DNA from: Sphingobium sp.
GTDB taxonomy: Bacteria > Pseudomonadota > Alphaproteobacteria > Sphingomonadales > Sphingomonadaceae
Direction: 5' to 3'
Assembly (NCBI GenBank): GCA_022652485.1
Contig: JALCRK010000002.1
Coordinates: forward strand, 62,001 to 126,000
DNA: 64,000 nucleotides
Shown: positions 1-7,887 of the stretch, one piece after another
How positions within the stretch are numbered: position 1 is the first letter of the stretch
Layout of the letters: each line of letters opens with the position of its first letter
The notes under the pieces: model-generated
What the model was told of the DNA's origin: nothing
The model's database searches: none
The model's input: only the letters and a program-made list of their open reading frames with translations
Made by a program: the position numbers and the translations under genes

Positions 1-132
1 CTCGATGAGGAATGTGACAGGCTGTGCAGCGAGCGCGGGTCACTGGAAGGCGTTTCCTTCCCCCGCGTCTCGCGCGACGAGGGTGTAGCGCACGATGCAC
101 ACAGCAAGGGCGGCAAGCCACTTTGCCCTTGA
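1..132 (+). other. Open reading frame entering from the window edge, possible 3' end of an upstream gene
   Basis: Frame 1 is open from the first base to a TGA at 130-132, giving 43 residues. No domain is recognisable and the other frames do not look more convincing. It may be the tail of an upstream gene or simply non-coding. The -35 element of the next gene overlaps its stop codon. Confidence 0.2.
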
Positions 133-157
133 CGTTTACGTGAACGTAAAGTACATA
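129..157 (+). promoter_or_regulatory. Promoter with MerR/LiuR-type dyad operator
   Basis: A -35-like TTGACG (129-134) and a -10-like TACATA (152-157) are 17 bases apart. The spacer holds the dyad TTTACGT-GA-ACGTAAA (135-150), seven-base arms perfectly inverted. MerR-family activators bind dyads between -35 and -10, so autoregulation by the adjacent MerR protein is the natural reading. A start about 7 bases after the -10 would fall on the ATG at 165, so the transcript may be leaderless. A closely similar site lies at 46866-46888 before a 3-hydroxybutyryl-CoA dehydrogenase gene. Confidence 0.7.
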
Positions 158-164
158 TGCACTC

Positions 165-599
165 ATGAACGAAATGAGCTTGAAACCGGGCTGGGTCGAT
201 CTTCCGGATGCGAAGGCGCAGGAGAGCTATTCCATTTCCGATCTCGCGGCGGAGTTTGAAATCACCCCACGCGCGCTGCGTTTCTATGAGGATGAAGGGT
301 TGCTTGCGCCGGAGCGGCATGGGTCCACACGCATATACGGCAAGCGGGATCGCGCCCGCCTGGCCTGGATATTGCGGGCGAAGCGTGTCGGCTTCTCTCT
401 CGGAGAAATCCGCGAGATGATCGACCTCTACGATCTCGATGACGGTCGCACTACGCAGCGTGAGGTGACGTTGCAAAAATGCCGGGAACGGATCGGCCTG
501 CTGGAGCGACAGCGCGCGGACATAGAAGGCGCGATTGAGGAGCTGGCCGCCTTCGTGGCCCTGGTTGAGGCCGCTAAACAGATTGATAAGCGTTCCTGA
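165..599 (+). CDS. MerR-family transcriptional regulator, probably LiuR-like
   Basis: A 144-residue protein with an N-terminal MerR winged helix-turn-helix (about residues 22-90, with the hallmark ITPRALRFYEDEGLL) followed by a coiled-coil dimerisation helix rich in Glu and Arg. There is no C-terminal cysteine ligand cluster, so metal sensing is unlikely. Members of this shape that sit beside acyl-CoA dehydrogenase genes control leucine/isovalerate or fatty-acid breakdown (LiuR group). Neither possible start (165 or 174) has a clear ribosome-binding site, consistent with leaderless translation. It is followed after 39 bases by the acyl-CoA dehydrogenase gene, with which it probably forms an operon. 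Confidence 0.85.
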   Translation: MNEMSLKPGWVDLPDAKAQESYSISDLAAEFEITPRALRFYEDEGLLAPERHGSTRIYGKRDRARLAWILRAKRVGFSLGEIREMIDLYDLDDGRTTQREVTLQKCRERIGLLERQRADIEGAIEELAAFVALVEAAKQIDKRS

Positions 600-638
600 G
601 CTATAACCGCTCTATAAGAATAACAGGAGGACTGCCTG

Positions 639-2441
639 ATGCCTGTCTATAATCCGCCCGTGAAGGATACCCGGTTCGTCTATGAAGCCGTGGTGCATCT
701 GGACCATTACTCCAACCTGCCCGGCTTCGAGAGCGCGAGCGCGGATCTCGTCGATGCGGTGCTGGAGGAGGGCGGCAAGTTCGCCGCCGAGGTGATGGCC
801 CCTCTCAACCAGATCGGCGATGCCCAGGGCTGTACGCGCCACCCCGACGGCAGCGTGACTACGCCCGAGGGTTTCAAGGCTGCCTATGAGCAGTTCGTGG
901 CTGGCGGCTGGCCAACGCTGCACGCGCCCACAGAGTTTGGCGGGCAGGGTCTGCCTTCGGTGGTGGCGACGGCGGTGGGCGAGTATTTCTGCTCAGCCAA
1001 CCACAGCCTCGAAATGTATCACGGCCTCACCACGGGCGCGATCAACGCACTGCTCGTGAAGGGTACGCCGGAGCAGCAGGCGAAATATCTGCCCAAAATG
1101 GTCGAGGGCACATGGACCGGCACGATGAACCTTACCGAGCCGCATTGCGGAACGGACCTAGGCCTCATCAAGACCAAGGCCGTACCCAACGCCGATGGCT
1201 CTTACTCCATCACTGGCACCAAGATCTTTATCTCCGCCGGAGAGCATGACCTCTCCGAGAATATCATCCATCTAGTGCTGGCGAAGACGCCGGACGCGCC
1301 GGAAGGCAGCAAGGGCATTTCCCTGTTCGTGGTGCCGAAGTTCCAGGTGAACAACGATGGTTCGCTCGATGCGCGTAACGCTGTTTCCTGTGGTTCGCTC
1401 GAGCACAAGATGGGCATTCACGGCAACGCCACCTGCGTCATGAATTACGACGGCGCGACTGGATGGCTGGTGGGCGAGGAGAACAAGGGACTTGCTGCCA
1501 TGTTCATCATGATGAACGACGCGCGCCTCGGCGTGGGCTTGCAAGGATTGGCGCAGGCGGAAATTGCGTATCAGAACGCCGTCCAATACGCGCGGGACCG
1601 CCGCCAGGGCCGCGCCCTCACTGGCCCCGCCGAACCGAACGAAAAGGCGGACACGCTTTTCGTCCATCCCGATGTGCGGCGGATGCTGATGGAAGCCAAA
1701 GCGCTGACCGAGGGTCTGCGCGCGCTGATGCTGTGGGGCGCCTTGCAGGTGGACCTCGTTCATCTGGCCTCGACCGAGGAAGAACGGCAAATGGCTGACG
1801 ATCTCATCTCGCTGCTCACCCCGGTCATCAAGGGCTATGGCACGGACAAGGGCTTTGAGACAGCGGTCAACTGCCAGCAGGTCTATGGCGGGCATGGCTA
1901 CATCGTCGAGTGGGGCATGGAGCAGTATGTGCGCGACGCTCGCATAGCCCAGATCTACGAGGGCGCGAACGGCGTGCAGGCGATGGACCTCGTCGGGCGC
2001 AAGCTGGCGCAAAATGGCGGGCGGGCGCTACAGGCATTCTTCAAGATCATCGGGGAGGAAGTGGCCGCCGCCAAGAGCAATCCGCGTACCGCAGGCTTCG
2101 CCGAAGCTCTGGAAAAGGCGAACGGCCAGCTTCAGGCCGCAACCATGTGGCTGATGCAGAACGGCATGACCAACCCGAACAACGCGGGGGCGGGGTCGCA
2201 CCATTACATGCACATCATGGGCATCGTCGCCGTCGGGTTGATGTGGCTGCGGATGGCGAAGGCCGCCGCTGAGCGGCTGGACGCTGGCGCGGAGGATGCG
2301 GCATGGCTGGAAGCCAAGCTCACCACGGCGCGCTTCTATGCCGAGCGGATCATGCCGGATACGGGCGCGCTCCGCCGCAAGATGGAAGGCGGCGCGGAGA
2401 GCCTGATGGCCCTGCCGCCCGAAATGTTCGCCGATCGATAA
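639..2441 (+). CDS. Acyl-CoA dehydrogenase, long form with C-terminal extension
   Basis: A 600-residue flavoprotein that oxidises acyl-CoA to trans-2-enoyl-CoA with FAD. The N-terminal, middle (NLTEPHCGTDLG near residue 166) and C-terminal helical domains are all present. YGGHGYIVEWGMEQYVRD and IYEGANGVQAMDLVGRK are typical ACAD C-terminal motifs, and an extra C-terminal domain of about 130 residues makes it longer than the usual 380-residue enzymes. This marks the FadE5/DmdC-like group (3-methylmercaptopropionyl-CoA or medium/long-chain substrates). Substrate cannot be told from sequence. A strong AGGAGG precedes the ATG. Co-transcription with the MerR gene is likely. Confidence 0.93.
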   Translation: MPVYNPPVKDTRFVYEAVVHLDHYSNLPGFESASADLVDAVLEEGGKFAAEVMAPLNQIGDAQGCTRHPDGSVTTPEGFKAAYEQFVAGGWPTLHAPTEFGGQGLPSVVATAVGEYFCSANHSLEMYHGLTTGAINALLVKGTPEQQAKYLPKMVEGTWTGTMNLTEPHCGTDLGLIKTKAVPNADGSYSITGTKIFISAGEHDLSENIIHLVLAKTPDAPEGSKGISLFVVPKFQVNNDGSLDARNAVSCGSLEHKMGIHGNATCVMNYDGATGWLVGEENKGLAAMFIMMNDARLGVGLQGLAQAEIAYQNAVQYARDRRQGRALTGPAEPNEKADTLFVHPDVRRMLMEAKALTEGLRALMLWGALQVDLVHLASTEEERQMADDLISLLTPVIKGYGTDKGFETAVNCQQVYGGHGYIVEWGMEQYVRDARIAQIYEGANGVQAMDLVGRKLAQNGGRALQAFFKIIGEEVAAAKSNPRTAGFAEALEKANGQLQAATMWLMQNGMTNPNNAGAGSHHYMHIMGIVAVGLMWLRMAKAAAERLDAGAEDAAWLEAKLTTARFYAERIMPDTGALRRKMEGGAESLMALPPEMFADR

Positions 2442-2452
2442 CGGATTGCGTG

Positions 2453-2519
2453 CTCCTGCGCAGGCAGGAGCCCAGTATCTCATTCGAAACATTTCTGTGT
2501 TCCTGCCTGCGCAGGAACA
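2453..2519. repeat. Paired-palindrome intergenic repeat
   Basis: Two short palindromes in inverted orientation: CTCCTGC-GCAG-GCAGGAG (2453-2470) and TGTTCCTGC-CTGC-GCAGGAACA (2498-2519), separated by 27 bases. They share the core CCTGCGCAGGCAGGA on opposite strands. This is the layout of a BIME/REP-like element. It sits between the convergent ends of the acyl-CoA dehydrogenase and cysK genes, where it may also act as a two-way terminator. Confidence 0.7.
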
Positions 2520-2522
2520 CAA

Positions 2523-3440
2523 TCACTCCGGCAGGAAATCCGGCACGGAGAGATAGCGCTCGCCCGTATCGTAGTTGAAGCCCAGCACCTTCGCACCTGC
2601 GCCCAACTCGGGCAGCTTCTGCGCGATGGCGGCAAGCGTCGCACCCGAGGAAATGCCGACCAGCATCCCCTCCTCGCGCGCCGCACGGCGAGCCATCTCC
2701 TTCGCATCTGCCGGATCGACCTGGATCACGCCATCGAGCAGCTTGGTATGCAGGTTGGCGGGAATGAAGCCTGCGCCGATGCCCTGGATCGAGTGCGGGC
2801 CGGGGGCGCCGCCGCTGATGACGGGGGACAGCGTCGGCTCGACCGCGAACACCCTGAGGTTCGGCCATGCGCCTTGGAGTACCTGCGCAACTCCGGTGAT
2901 ATGCCCGCCGGTGCCGACGCCAGTGATCAGCGCATCCAGCGGTGCATCCGCGAAATCGATCAGGATTTCCTGCGCCGTGGTGCGGACATGCACATCGATA
3001 TTGGCCGGGTTCTCGAATTGCTGCGGCATCCACGCACCGCGCGTCTGCGCCACCAGCTCCAGCGCGCGCTCAATCGCGCCCTTCATGCCCTTCTCGCGCG
3101 GCGTAAGATCGAAGCTCGCGCCATAGGCCAGCATCAAGCGGCGACGTTCGATGCTCATGCTCTCGGGCATCACGAGGACGAGCTTGTAGCCCTTCACCGC
3201 CGCGACCATCGCAAGGCCGATGCCGGTATTGCCCGATGTCGGCTCGATGATCGTGCCGCCCGGTTTCAGCTCGCCCGAGGCCTCCGCCGCCTCGATCATA
3301 GCGAGGGCGATGCGGTCCTTGATCGAGCCGCCGGGGTTCGCCCGCTCGGACTTGATCCATACAGCGGCGTCACCGAACAGGCGATTGATGCGGATATGCG
3401 GCGTGTTGCCGATGGTTTCGAGAATGTTGGCCGCTTTCAT
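2523..3440 (-). CDS. cysK: Cysteine synthase A (O-acetylserine sulfhydrylase)
   Basis: A 305-residue PLP enzyme that makes cysteine from O-acetylserine and sulfide in the cytoplasm. The PLP lysine lies in [10 protein letters not shown] (about Lys42). The substrate loop TSGNTG and the phosphate-binding GTGGHITG (about residue 175) are intact, and the length is normal. Only 3 bases separate it from the stop of the upstream MFS gene, so the two are co-transcribed. Cystathionine beta-synthase-like relatives are similar, but no extra regulatory domain is present. Confidence 0.93.
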   Translation of the reverse strand: MKAANILETIGNTPHIRINRLFGDAAVWIKSERANPGGSIKDRIALAMIEAAEASGELKPGGTIIEPTSGNTGIGLAMVAAVKGYKLVLVMPESMSIERRRLMLAYGASFDLTPREKGMKGAIERALELVAQTRGAWMPQQFENPANIDVHVRTTAQEILIDFADAPLDALITGVGTGGHITGVAQVLQGAWPNLRVFAVEPTLSPVISGGAPGPHSIQGIGAGFIPANLHTKLLDGVIQVDPADAKEMARRAAREEGMLVGISSGATLAAIAQKLPELGAGAKVLGFNYDTGERYLSVPDFLPE

Positions 3441-3443
3441 GCC

Positions 3444-4757
3444 TTATGTCTCCTGCATATGATCTTGATTTGCATTGTTCGCCGCGTCGAAGCTGCGCGC
3501 AAGTCCAATTTCGGGGAACAGCCGGGACCATAGAGCCACGACCGCGATCGCGCCCAGCCCTCCCGCGATCACCGTTGCCACAGGTCCGATGAGTGACGCG
3601 ACAAACCCGGATTCCGCCTCGCCCAGCTCGTTCGAGGCTGAGATGGTAAGCTGGGAAACGCTGCTCACCCGTCCGCGCATGGCGTCGGGCGTATAGACCT
3701 GGATCAGGGTCTGGCGCACGAACACCGAATACATGTCGGTCACGCCACACAGGAACAGCGCGGCAAAGGCAACCGGCATTCCGATGGCTACGGGCATGAA
3801 TGCCGTACTGCCGAACAGCGTGGAGGCCGCACCGAATCCCGCGACAGCGAGCAGCATCTTGTTGCCTACATCATGCCGCGGCGGCCTGAACCCGAAATAC
3901 AGCGCGGTCAGCCCGGCGCCAATCCCCATCATCGCCGCCAGCCCACCCAGCGCCTTGGGTCCGGCATGGAATACATCATGCGCATAGACAGGCAGCAAAG
4001 CAGTCGATCCTGCCAGCAACACGGCCATCAGATCGAGCGTTATGGCGCCAAGGACCAGTCGGTTGGTGCGAACATAGACGAGGCCATCGGCCATCTGTCT
4101 CAGCGGGTGACGCCGCACATCTGCCTGTACCGGGGGAATTCGGGGCAACAGGAACGTCGCTGTTATGGCGATGATGAACATGCCTGTGGACAGCATATGC
4201 GGCAGCCACGGTCGAATGGAGTAGACATAGCCGCCGAGCGCCGGCCCGGTAATCATGCCGGATTGCCAAACCAGCGCACCCAGCGCGACAGCAGCGGGCA
4301 CCAGCTCTTTGGGCAACAGGCGCGGCGCCATCGAGCTATAGGCGGGGCCAGCAAAGCAGCGAGACACCCCCAGCAGGGCGGCAACCAAGAAGAGCAGCGG
4401 CAGGGAAACCCAGCCATCGTGAGTCGCGATGCCCAGAATGGCCGTGCATGCCATTTGCAGCAGGACCGCTCCGATCGCCACCTTGCGCCGATCGACATGA
4501 TCCGCCACCCAGCCGGATACCGGCGTCAGCAGGAACAGCGGCAGAAACTGCATCAAGCCGATAAACCCGAGCTGCGCAGCGGCGGCCTTGGTGTCCATCG
4601 TCAACCGCGCGGTAGAATAGGCCTGCCAGGCAATGACGAGCAGCAGGCCATATTGGCCGATGATCGTTGCGAAACGTGCAATGAGGTAGAGCCGAAAATC
4701 GCGCACCTGCAGCGGATGGGTCGGGACGGAAGCGGCTTGCATATCTTTTCTCTGCAC
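3444..4757 (-). CDS. MFS transporter, drug/siderophore exporter type
   Basis: A 437-residue membrane protein with about 12 hydrophobic segments. The MFS signature between TM2 and TM3 is visible as GWVADHVDRRK (about residue 83-93), and a second copy of the fold follows a central loop near residue 215. The overall pattern is that of MFS_3 (EntS-like) exporters, but the substrate is unknown. It immediately precedes cysK; export of a cysteine precursor or thiol compound is a possible link but only a guess. A PTHPLQVRDFR cytoplasmic N-terminus precedes TM1. Confidence 0.85.
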   Translation of the reverse strand: MQRKDMQAASVPTHPLQVRDFRLYLIARFATIIGQYGLLLVIAWQAYSTARLTMDTKAAAAQLGFIGLMQFLPLFLLTPVSGWVADHVDRRKVAIGAVLLQMACTAILGIATHDGWVSLPLLFLVAALLGVSRCFAGPAYSSMAPRLLPKELVPAAVALGALVWQSGMITGPALGGYVYSIRPWLPHMLSTGMFIIAITATFLLPRIPPVQADVRRHPLRQMADGLVYVRTNRLVLGAITLDLMAVLLAGSTALLPVYAHDVFHAGPKALGGLAAMMGIGAGLTALYFGFRPPRHDVGNKMLLAVAGFGAASTLFGSTAFMPVAIGMPVAFAALFLCGVTDMYSVFVRQTLIQVYTPDAMRGRVSSVSQLTISASNELGEAESGFVASLIGPVATVIAGGLGAIAVVALWSRLFPEIGLARSFDAANNANQDHMQET

Positions 4758-4826
4758 GCTGCCCGCCCCGGCGGCAACCGCCTAAATCTAACTGGACGGC
4801 TAAAAATTCTTTTGGATCCTTCGGGG

Positions 4827-5174
4827 CTATCCGTGCTCCACCCGTTCCCAAGCGCCCAGCACATGTCCATCGGGATCGCGAAAGTGGAACCGCCGCCCGC
4901 CAGGAAAAGCAAAGATCGGCTTTACGACCTGTCCGCCCTGCGCGATGATGATCTCCCGCACCACCTCCAACCCCGTCACCTCTATCACCGGCAACACCGG
5001 CGCGCTCTCCGCATCCACTTCTCCGGTCAGACCGAGATCGGTATCGTCGCTGGTTGTCGCGCTGTAATCTGGTCCGAAGTCAGTAAAATCCCAGCCAAAG
5101 GCTGCGGTGTAAAACGCCTTTGACCGGCCCGTGCTGGCACTGGTGAGCTCAAGATAATTGATCCGCGCCCTCAT
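4827..5174 (-). CDS. VOC (glyoxalase/bleomycin-resistance) family protein
   Basis: A 115-residue single-domain protein with two beta-alpha-beta-beta-beta repeats. The opening ARINYLELTSASTGRSKAFY, where a substrate-binding fold begins, and the closing FRDPDGHVLGAWE are typical of the family. Members bind a divalent metal and act on small electrophiles or sequester drugs; the exact role is unknown. It is divergent from the radical SAM gene. The SOS box at 5191-5205 lies only 16 bases from its start, so it too could be under LexA. Confidence 0.85.
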   Translation of the reverse strand: MRARINYLELTSASTGRSKAFYTAAFGWDFTDFGPDYSATTSDDTDLGLTGEVDAESAPVLPVIEVTGLEVVREIIIAQGGQVVKPIFAFPGGRRFHFRDPDGHVLGAWERVEHG

Positions 5175-5190
5175 CGTATACCTCCATAAT

Positions 5191-5205
5191 GTTCTTTATT
5201 TGTTC
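5191..5205. promoter_or_regulatory. Predicted LexA (SOS) box, GTTC-N7-GTTC
   Basis: GTTC-TTTATTT-GTTC is an exact match to the direct-repeat LexA site of alphaproteobacteria, with the AT-rich spacer usual for real sites. It lies between the divergent VOC and radical SAM genes, 24 bases before the chosen radical SAM start at 5230. Starting that gene further upstream (5158) would put the box inside the coding region, which argues for 5230. Confidence 0.75.
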
Positions 5206-5229
5206 TTATTTATCGCCTATTCTCGAGTC

Positions 5230-6315
5230 ATGCAACAGCGTAAGCCAACACGCAGGACGAAAGGCCGTGGCGCGACCGAAAACGATGTCAGCACGCGGTT
5301 TGGCCTACCCCAACGCGAGGTCGACGGCGATTGGCTCGATGCGCTGCCTGAGATCGACGGTGCAGCTCCGCCACGCCGGACGAGCGTCACGATCGAGCAT
5401 CCCAGAACCATCATAACCCGCAACCAGTCGCCAGACATCGGCTTCGACCGTTCGATCAACGCCTATCGCGGATGCGAGCACGGCTGCATCTATTGCTTCG
5501 CTCGACCGACCCACGCCTATCATGACCTTTCCCCCGGCCTCGATTTCGAGACAAGACTGTTCGCCAAACCGAATGCTGCCACGCTGCTGCGCGCGGAACT
5601 CGGCAAGCGCGGCTATACGCCCCGGCCCCTCGCGATGGGGACAAACACCGATCCCTATCAGCCGATCGAGGCGCAATGGCGCATCACGCGCCAGTGCATC
5701 GAGATATTGGCGGAGGCCCGCCATCCGCTTGTCATTACCACCAAGTCGGACCGGATACTGCGCGATCTCGATCTGCTCGCCGACATGGCCAGGCACAATC
5801 TGGTCGCGGTCGCCATTTCCGTTACCAGCCTGTCGTCTGACATATCCCGCACGCTGGAGCCACGGGCGGCGCATCCTGAGAAGCGCCTCGCCGCCGTGCG
5901 TGCACTGGCCGCCGCCGGGGTGCAGACCTTCGTCAATATTGCCCCGGTGGTGCCCGCCATCACGGATCACGAACTGGAAGCAATCGTGGAACGCGCGGCG
6001 CAGGCAGGCGCGCATGGCGCCTATTACATGATCGTGCGCCTGCCGCACGAGGTTGCGCCGCTGTTCCGCGCCTGGCTCGAAGCCCATTATCCGGAGCGCG
6101 CCGGCAAGGTGATGACGATCATCCGGGACATTCGCGGCGGAAGGGACAATAACTCGGATTTCCATGCGCGAATGAGAGGCGAGGGCGTGTGGGCGGAGCT
6201 TTTCCGCGTGCGGTTCCGCAAGGCGCTCGCCCGGTATGGCCTAGGCCACAAGACGCTGGATGTCCGCTCCGACCTGTTTCGGCGTCCCGACGCCTCGCAA
6301 CCCAGCTTATTTTGA
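5230..6315 (+). CDS. PA0069/Rv2578c-family radical SAM protein (SplB-like)
   Basis: A 361-residue radical SAM enzyme. The cluster-binding motif is YRGCEHGCIYCFARPTH (Cx3Cx2C, about residues 80-96), followed by GTNTDPYQPIE and TKSDRILRDLDLL, all typical of the SplB-related family. The family relates to spore photoproduct lyase but its reaction in Gram-negative bacteria is not established. The SOS box upstream suggests a role in DNA damage. Start 5230 was preferred because upstream residues are hydrophobic and unlike the family, and because the promoter would otherwise be coding. Confidence 0.88.
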   Translation: MQQRKPTRRTKGRGATENDVSTRFGLPQREVDGDWLDALPEIDGAAPPRRTSVTIEHPRTIITRNQSPDIGFDRSINAYRGCEHGCIYCFARPTHAYHDLSPGLDFETRLFAKPNAATLLRAELGKRGYTPRPLAMGTNTDPYQPIEAQWRITRQCIEILAEARHPLVITTKSDRILRDLDLLADMARHNLVAVAISVTSLSSDISRTLEPRAAHPEKRLAAVRALAAAGVQTFVNIAPVVPAITDHELEAIVERAAQAGAHGAYYMIVRLPHEVAPLFRAWLEAHYPERAGKVMTIIRDIRGGRDNNSDFHARMRGEGVWAELFRVRFRKALARYGLGHKTLDVRSDLFRRPDASQPSLF

Positions 6316-6379
6316 TGCCTGCTCTGGCGGAATGGTACGCCACGCCCTAAATCCGGCTCAACGCGGCAAGGAGCACATC

Positions 6380-7066
6380 ATGATCGAACTGCACAGCTGG
6401 CCCACACCCAATGGCCTCAAGATTTCCATTTTCCTCGAAGAGACCGCGCTGAAACATAAGATTTTCCCTGTGAACATTGGAAAGGGGCAGCAGTTCGATC
6501 CCCATTTCCTCTCCTTTTCTCCCAACAACCGCATTCCGGCGATCCGCGATCTTGATCCGGCGGATGGAGGCGAACCGGTTACGGTGTTCGAGAGCGGTGC
6601 GATTCTCACCTATCTCGGCGACAAGACCGGCCAGTTTCTCCCCCGCGAAATCCGCGCCCGGAACGAGGTGATGCAATGGCTGTTCTGGCAGATGGGCGGC
6701 CTGGGGCCGATGGCCGGGCAGAACCACCACTTCAACATCTATGCACCCGAGAAAATCGACTACGCGATTAATCGCTACGTCAACGAAACCGCGCGACTCT
6801 ATGGTGTGCTCGATCGCAGGCTCGCAGACAGGGTCCATGTGGCGGACGACTATTCCATTGCCGACATGGCGATCTACCCCTGGATCGTGCCGCACGAGAA
6901 CCAGAAGCAGGATCTGAACGATTTCCCGAACGTGAAGCGCTGGTTCGAGTCCATGGCCGCGCGGCCTGCTGTCCAGCGGGCCTATGAAACGCGGGATGCG
7001 CTCTATCCAAAGGGAGATCCGCAAACCGAAGAGGAAAAGGCGAAGCTGTTCGGCATCAAGCAATAA
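6380..7066 (+). CDS. Glutathione S-transferase, Nu-class (YfcG/YghU-like)
   Basis: A 228-residue cytosolic GST. The N-terminal thioredoxin-like domain has WPTPNGLKISIFLEE and NNRIPAIRD (cis-Pro loop), then ESGAILTYLGD for glutathione binding. The C-terminal helical domain contains QMGGLGPMAGQNHHF and YSIADMAIYPW. Nu-class enzymes such as YfcG act as glutathione-dependent disulfide oxidoreductases using a Thr rather than Ser or Cys, which fits PTPNG. AAGGAG at 6368-6373 selects the ATG at 6380; an upstream in-frame extension is not supported. Confidence 0.9.
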   Translation: MIELHSWPTPNGLKISIFLEETALKHKIFPVNIGKGQQFDPHFLSFSPNNRIPAIRDLDPADGGEPVTVFESGAILTYLGDKTGQFLPREIRARNEVMQWLFWQMGGLGPMAGQNHHFNIYAPEKIDYAINRYVNETARLYGVLDRRLADRVHVADDYSIADMAIYPWIVPHENQKQDLNDFPNVKRWFESMAARPAVQRAYETRDALYPKGDPQTEEEKAKLFGIKQ

Positions 7067-7149
7067 CAGCGCGTCCTCCGCTCCGCGATCATCGGTCCAT
7101 TTCCTTGCGCAACCACAGGCGTGGCCTCCGCTTATTACTGCCTGAACGG

Positions 7150-7878
7150 ATGAAGGCGCACCTCGGGCGGCGTTCGGCGGCGTTTCTGCTGGCGCTGGCG
7201 CTCGAAATCATGCTGGTGCTGGTGCTGTTCACGCTCGGCCATATTGCACCCACCCGCCGATCCGACGGCGCTTCGCTGTCGACATTCACGCTGTCACCGC
7301 CCGCTGCCAGGGAAAAGGCCACGCAAGCGGCCGCCCCCAGCAAGGAAAGCGTTCAGACGCCACGGTCCGAAAATCCTCCGCCTCAGCCGGACGATTCGAA
7401 GCCCGCAGAGCCTGTTCCGTCCCTCATCCCCATGTCGGCGCAGGACATGGCCCTGTCCGACATTTCGCGAATGCCCGCCCGGCCCGCACCGCCCGCCCCC
7501 GCCAGATCGACAACGGGGCCTTCAGACAACGGCGCGAGCGGAGATACGCCGCGCATGGCGGGCACCGGGCCCAATGGCGAACCGCTCTATGCTGCCCAAT
7601 GGTACCGGCGACCCTACGACAATGAGCTGAGCGGCTATCTTACCACCGCCAGTGGGCCGGGCTGGGGTCTGATCGCCTGCAGGACTGTCGCCGACTATCG
7701 GGTCGAGGATTGCGTGGCGATCGACGAATATCCCCAGAAATCGAATATCGCGCGCGCTGTTCTGGCGGCAGCCTGGCAATTCCGGGTACGTCCGCCCAGG
7801 CGTGGCGGACGGGTGCTGATCGGGGAATGGGTCGGCATCCGGATCGACTACGGTATCCGCAGCATCGATATTCGCTGA
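7150..7878 (+). CDS. Proline-rich single-pass envelope protein, TonB-like architecture
   Basis: A 242-residue protein of unknown function. It has a short basic N-terminus, one membrane anchor (about residues 10-32) and a long Pro/Ala/Ser-rich linker (about 45-125). The folded C-terminal domain (LYAAQWYRRPYDNEL to the end) has cysteines near 175 and 185. The anchor-linker-globule plan resembles TonB or TolA energy transducers, but the C-terminal TonB signature is not clear. An alternative start at 7105 adds 15 residues without a better ribosome-binding site. It runs convergently to within 9 bases of dnaE. Confidence 0.7.
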   Translation: MKAHLGRRSAAFLLALALEIMLVLVLFTLGHIAPTRRSDGASLSTFTLSPPAAREKATQAAAPSKESVQTPRSENPPPQPDDSKPAEPVPSLIPMSAQDMALSDISRMPARPAPPAPARSTTGPSDNGASGDTPRMAGTGPNGEPLYAAQWYRRPYDNELSGYLTTASGPGWGLIACRTVADYRVEDCVAIDEYPQKSNIARAVLAAAWQFRVRPPRRGGRVLIGEWVGIRIDYGIRSIDIR

Positions 7879-7887
7879 AAGCCGGGA

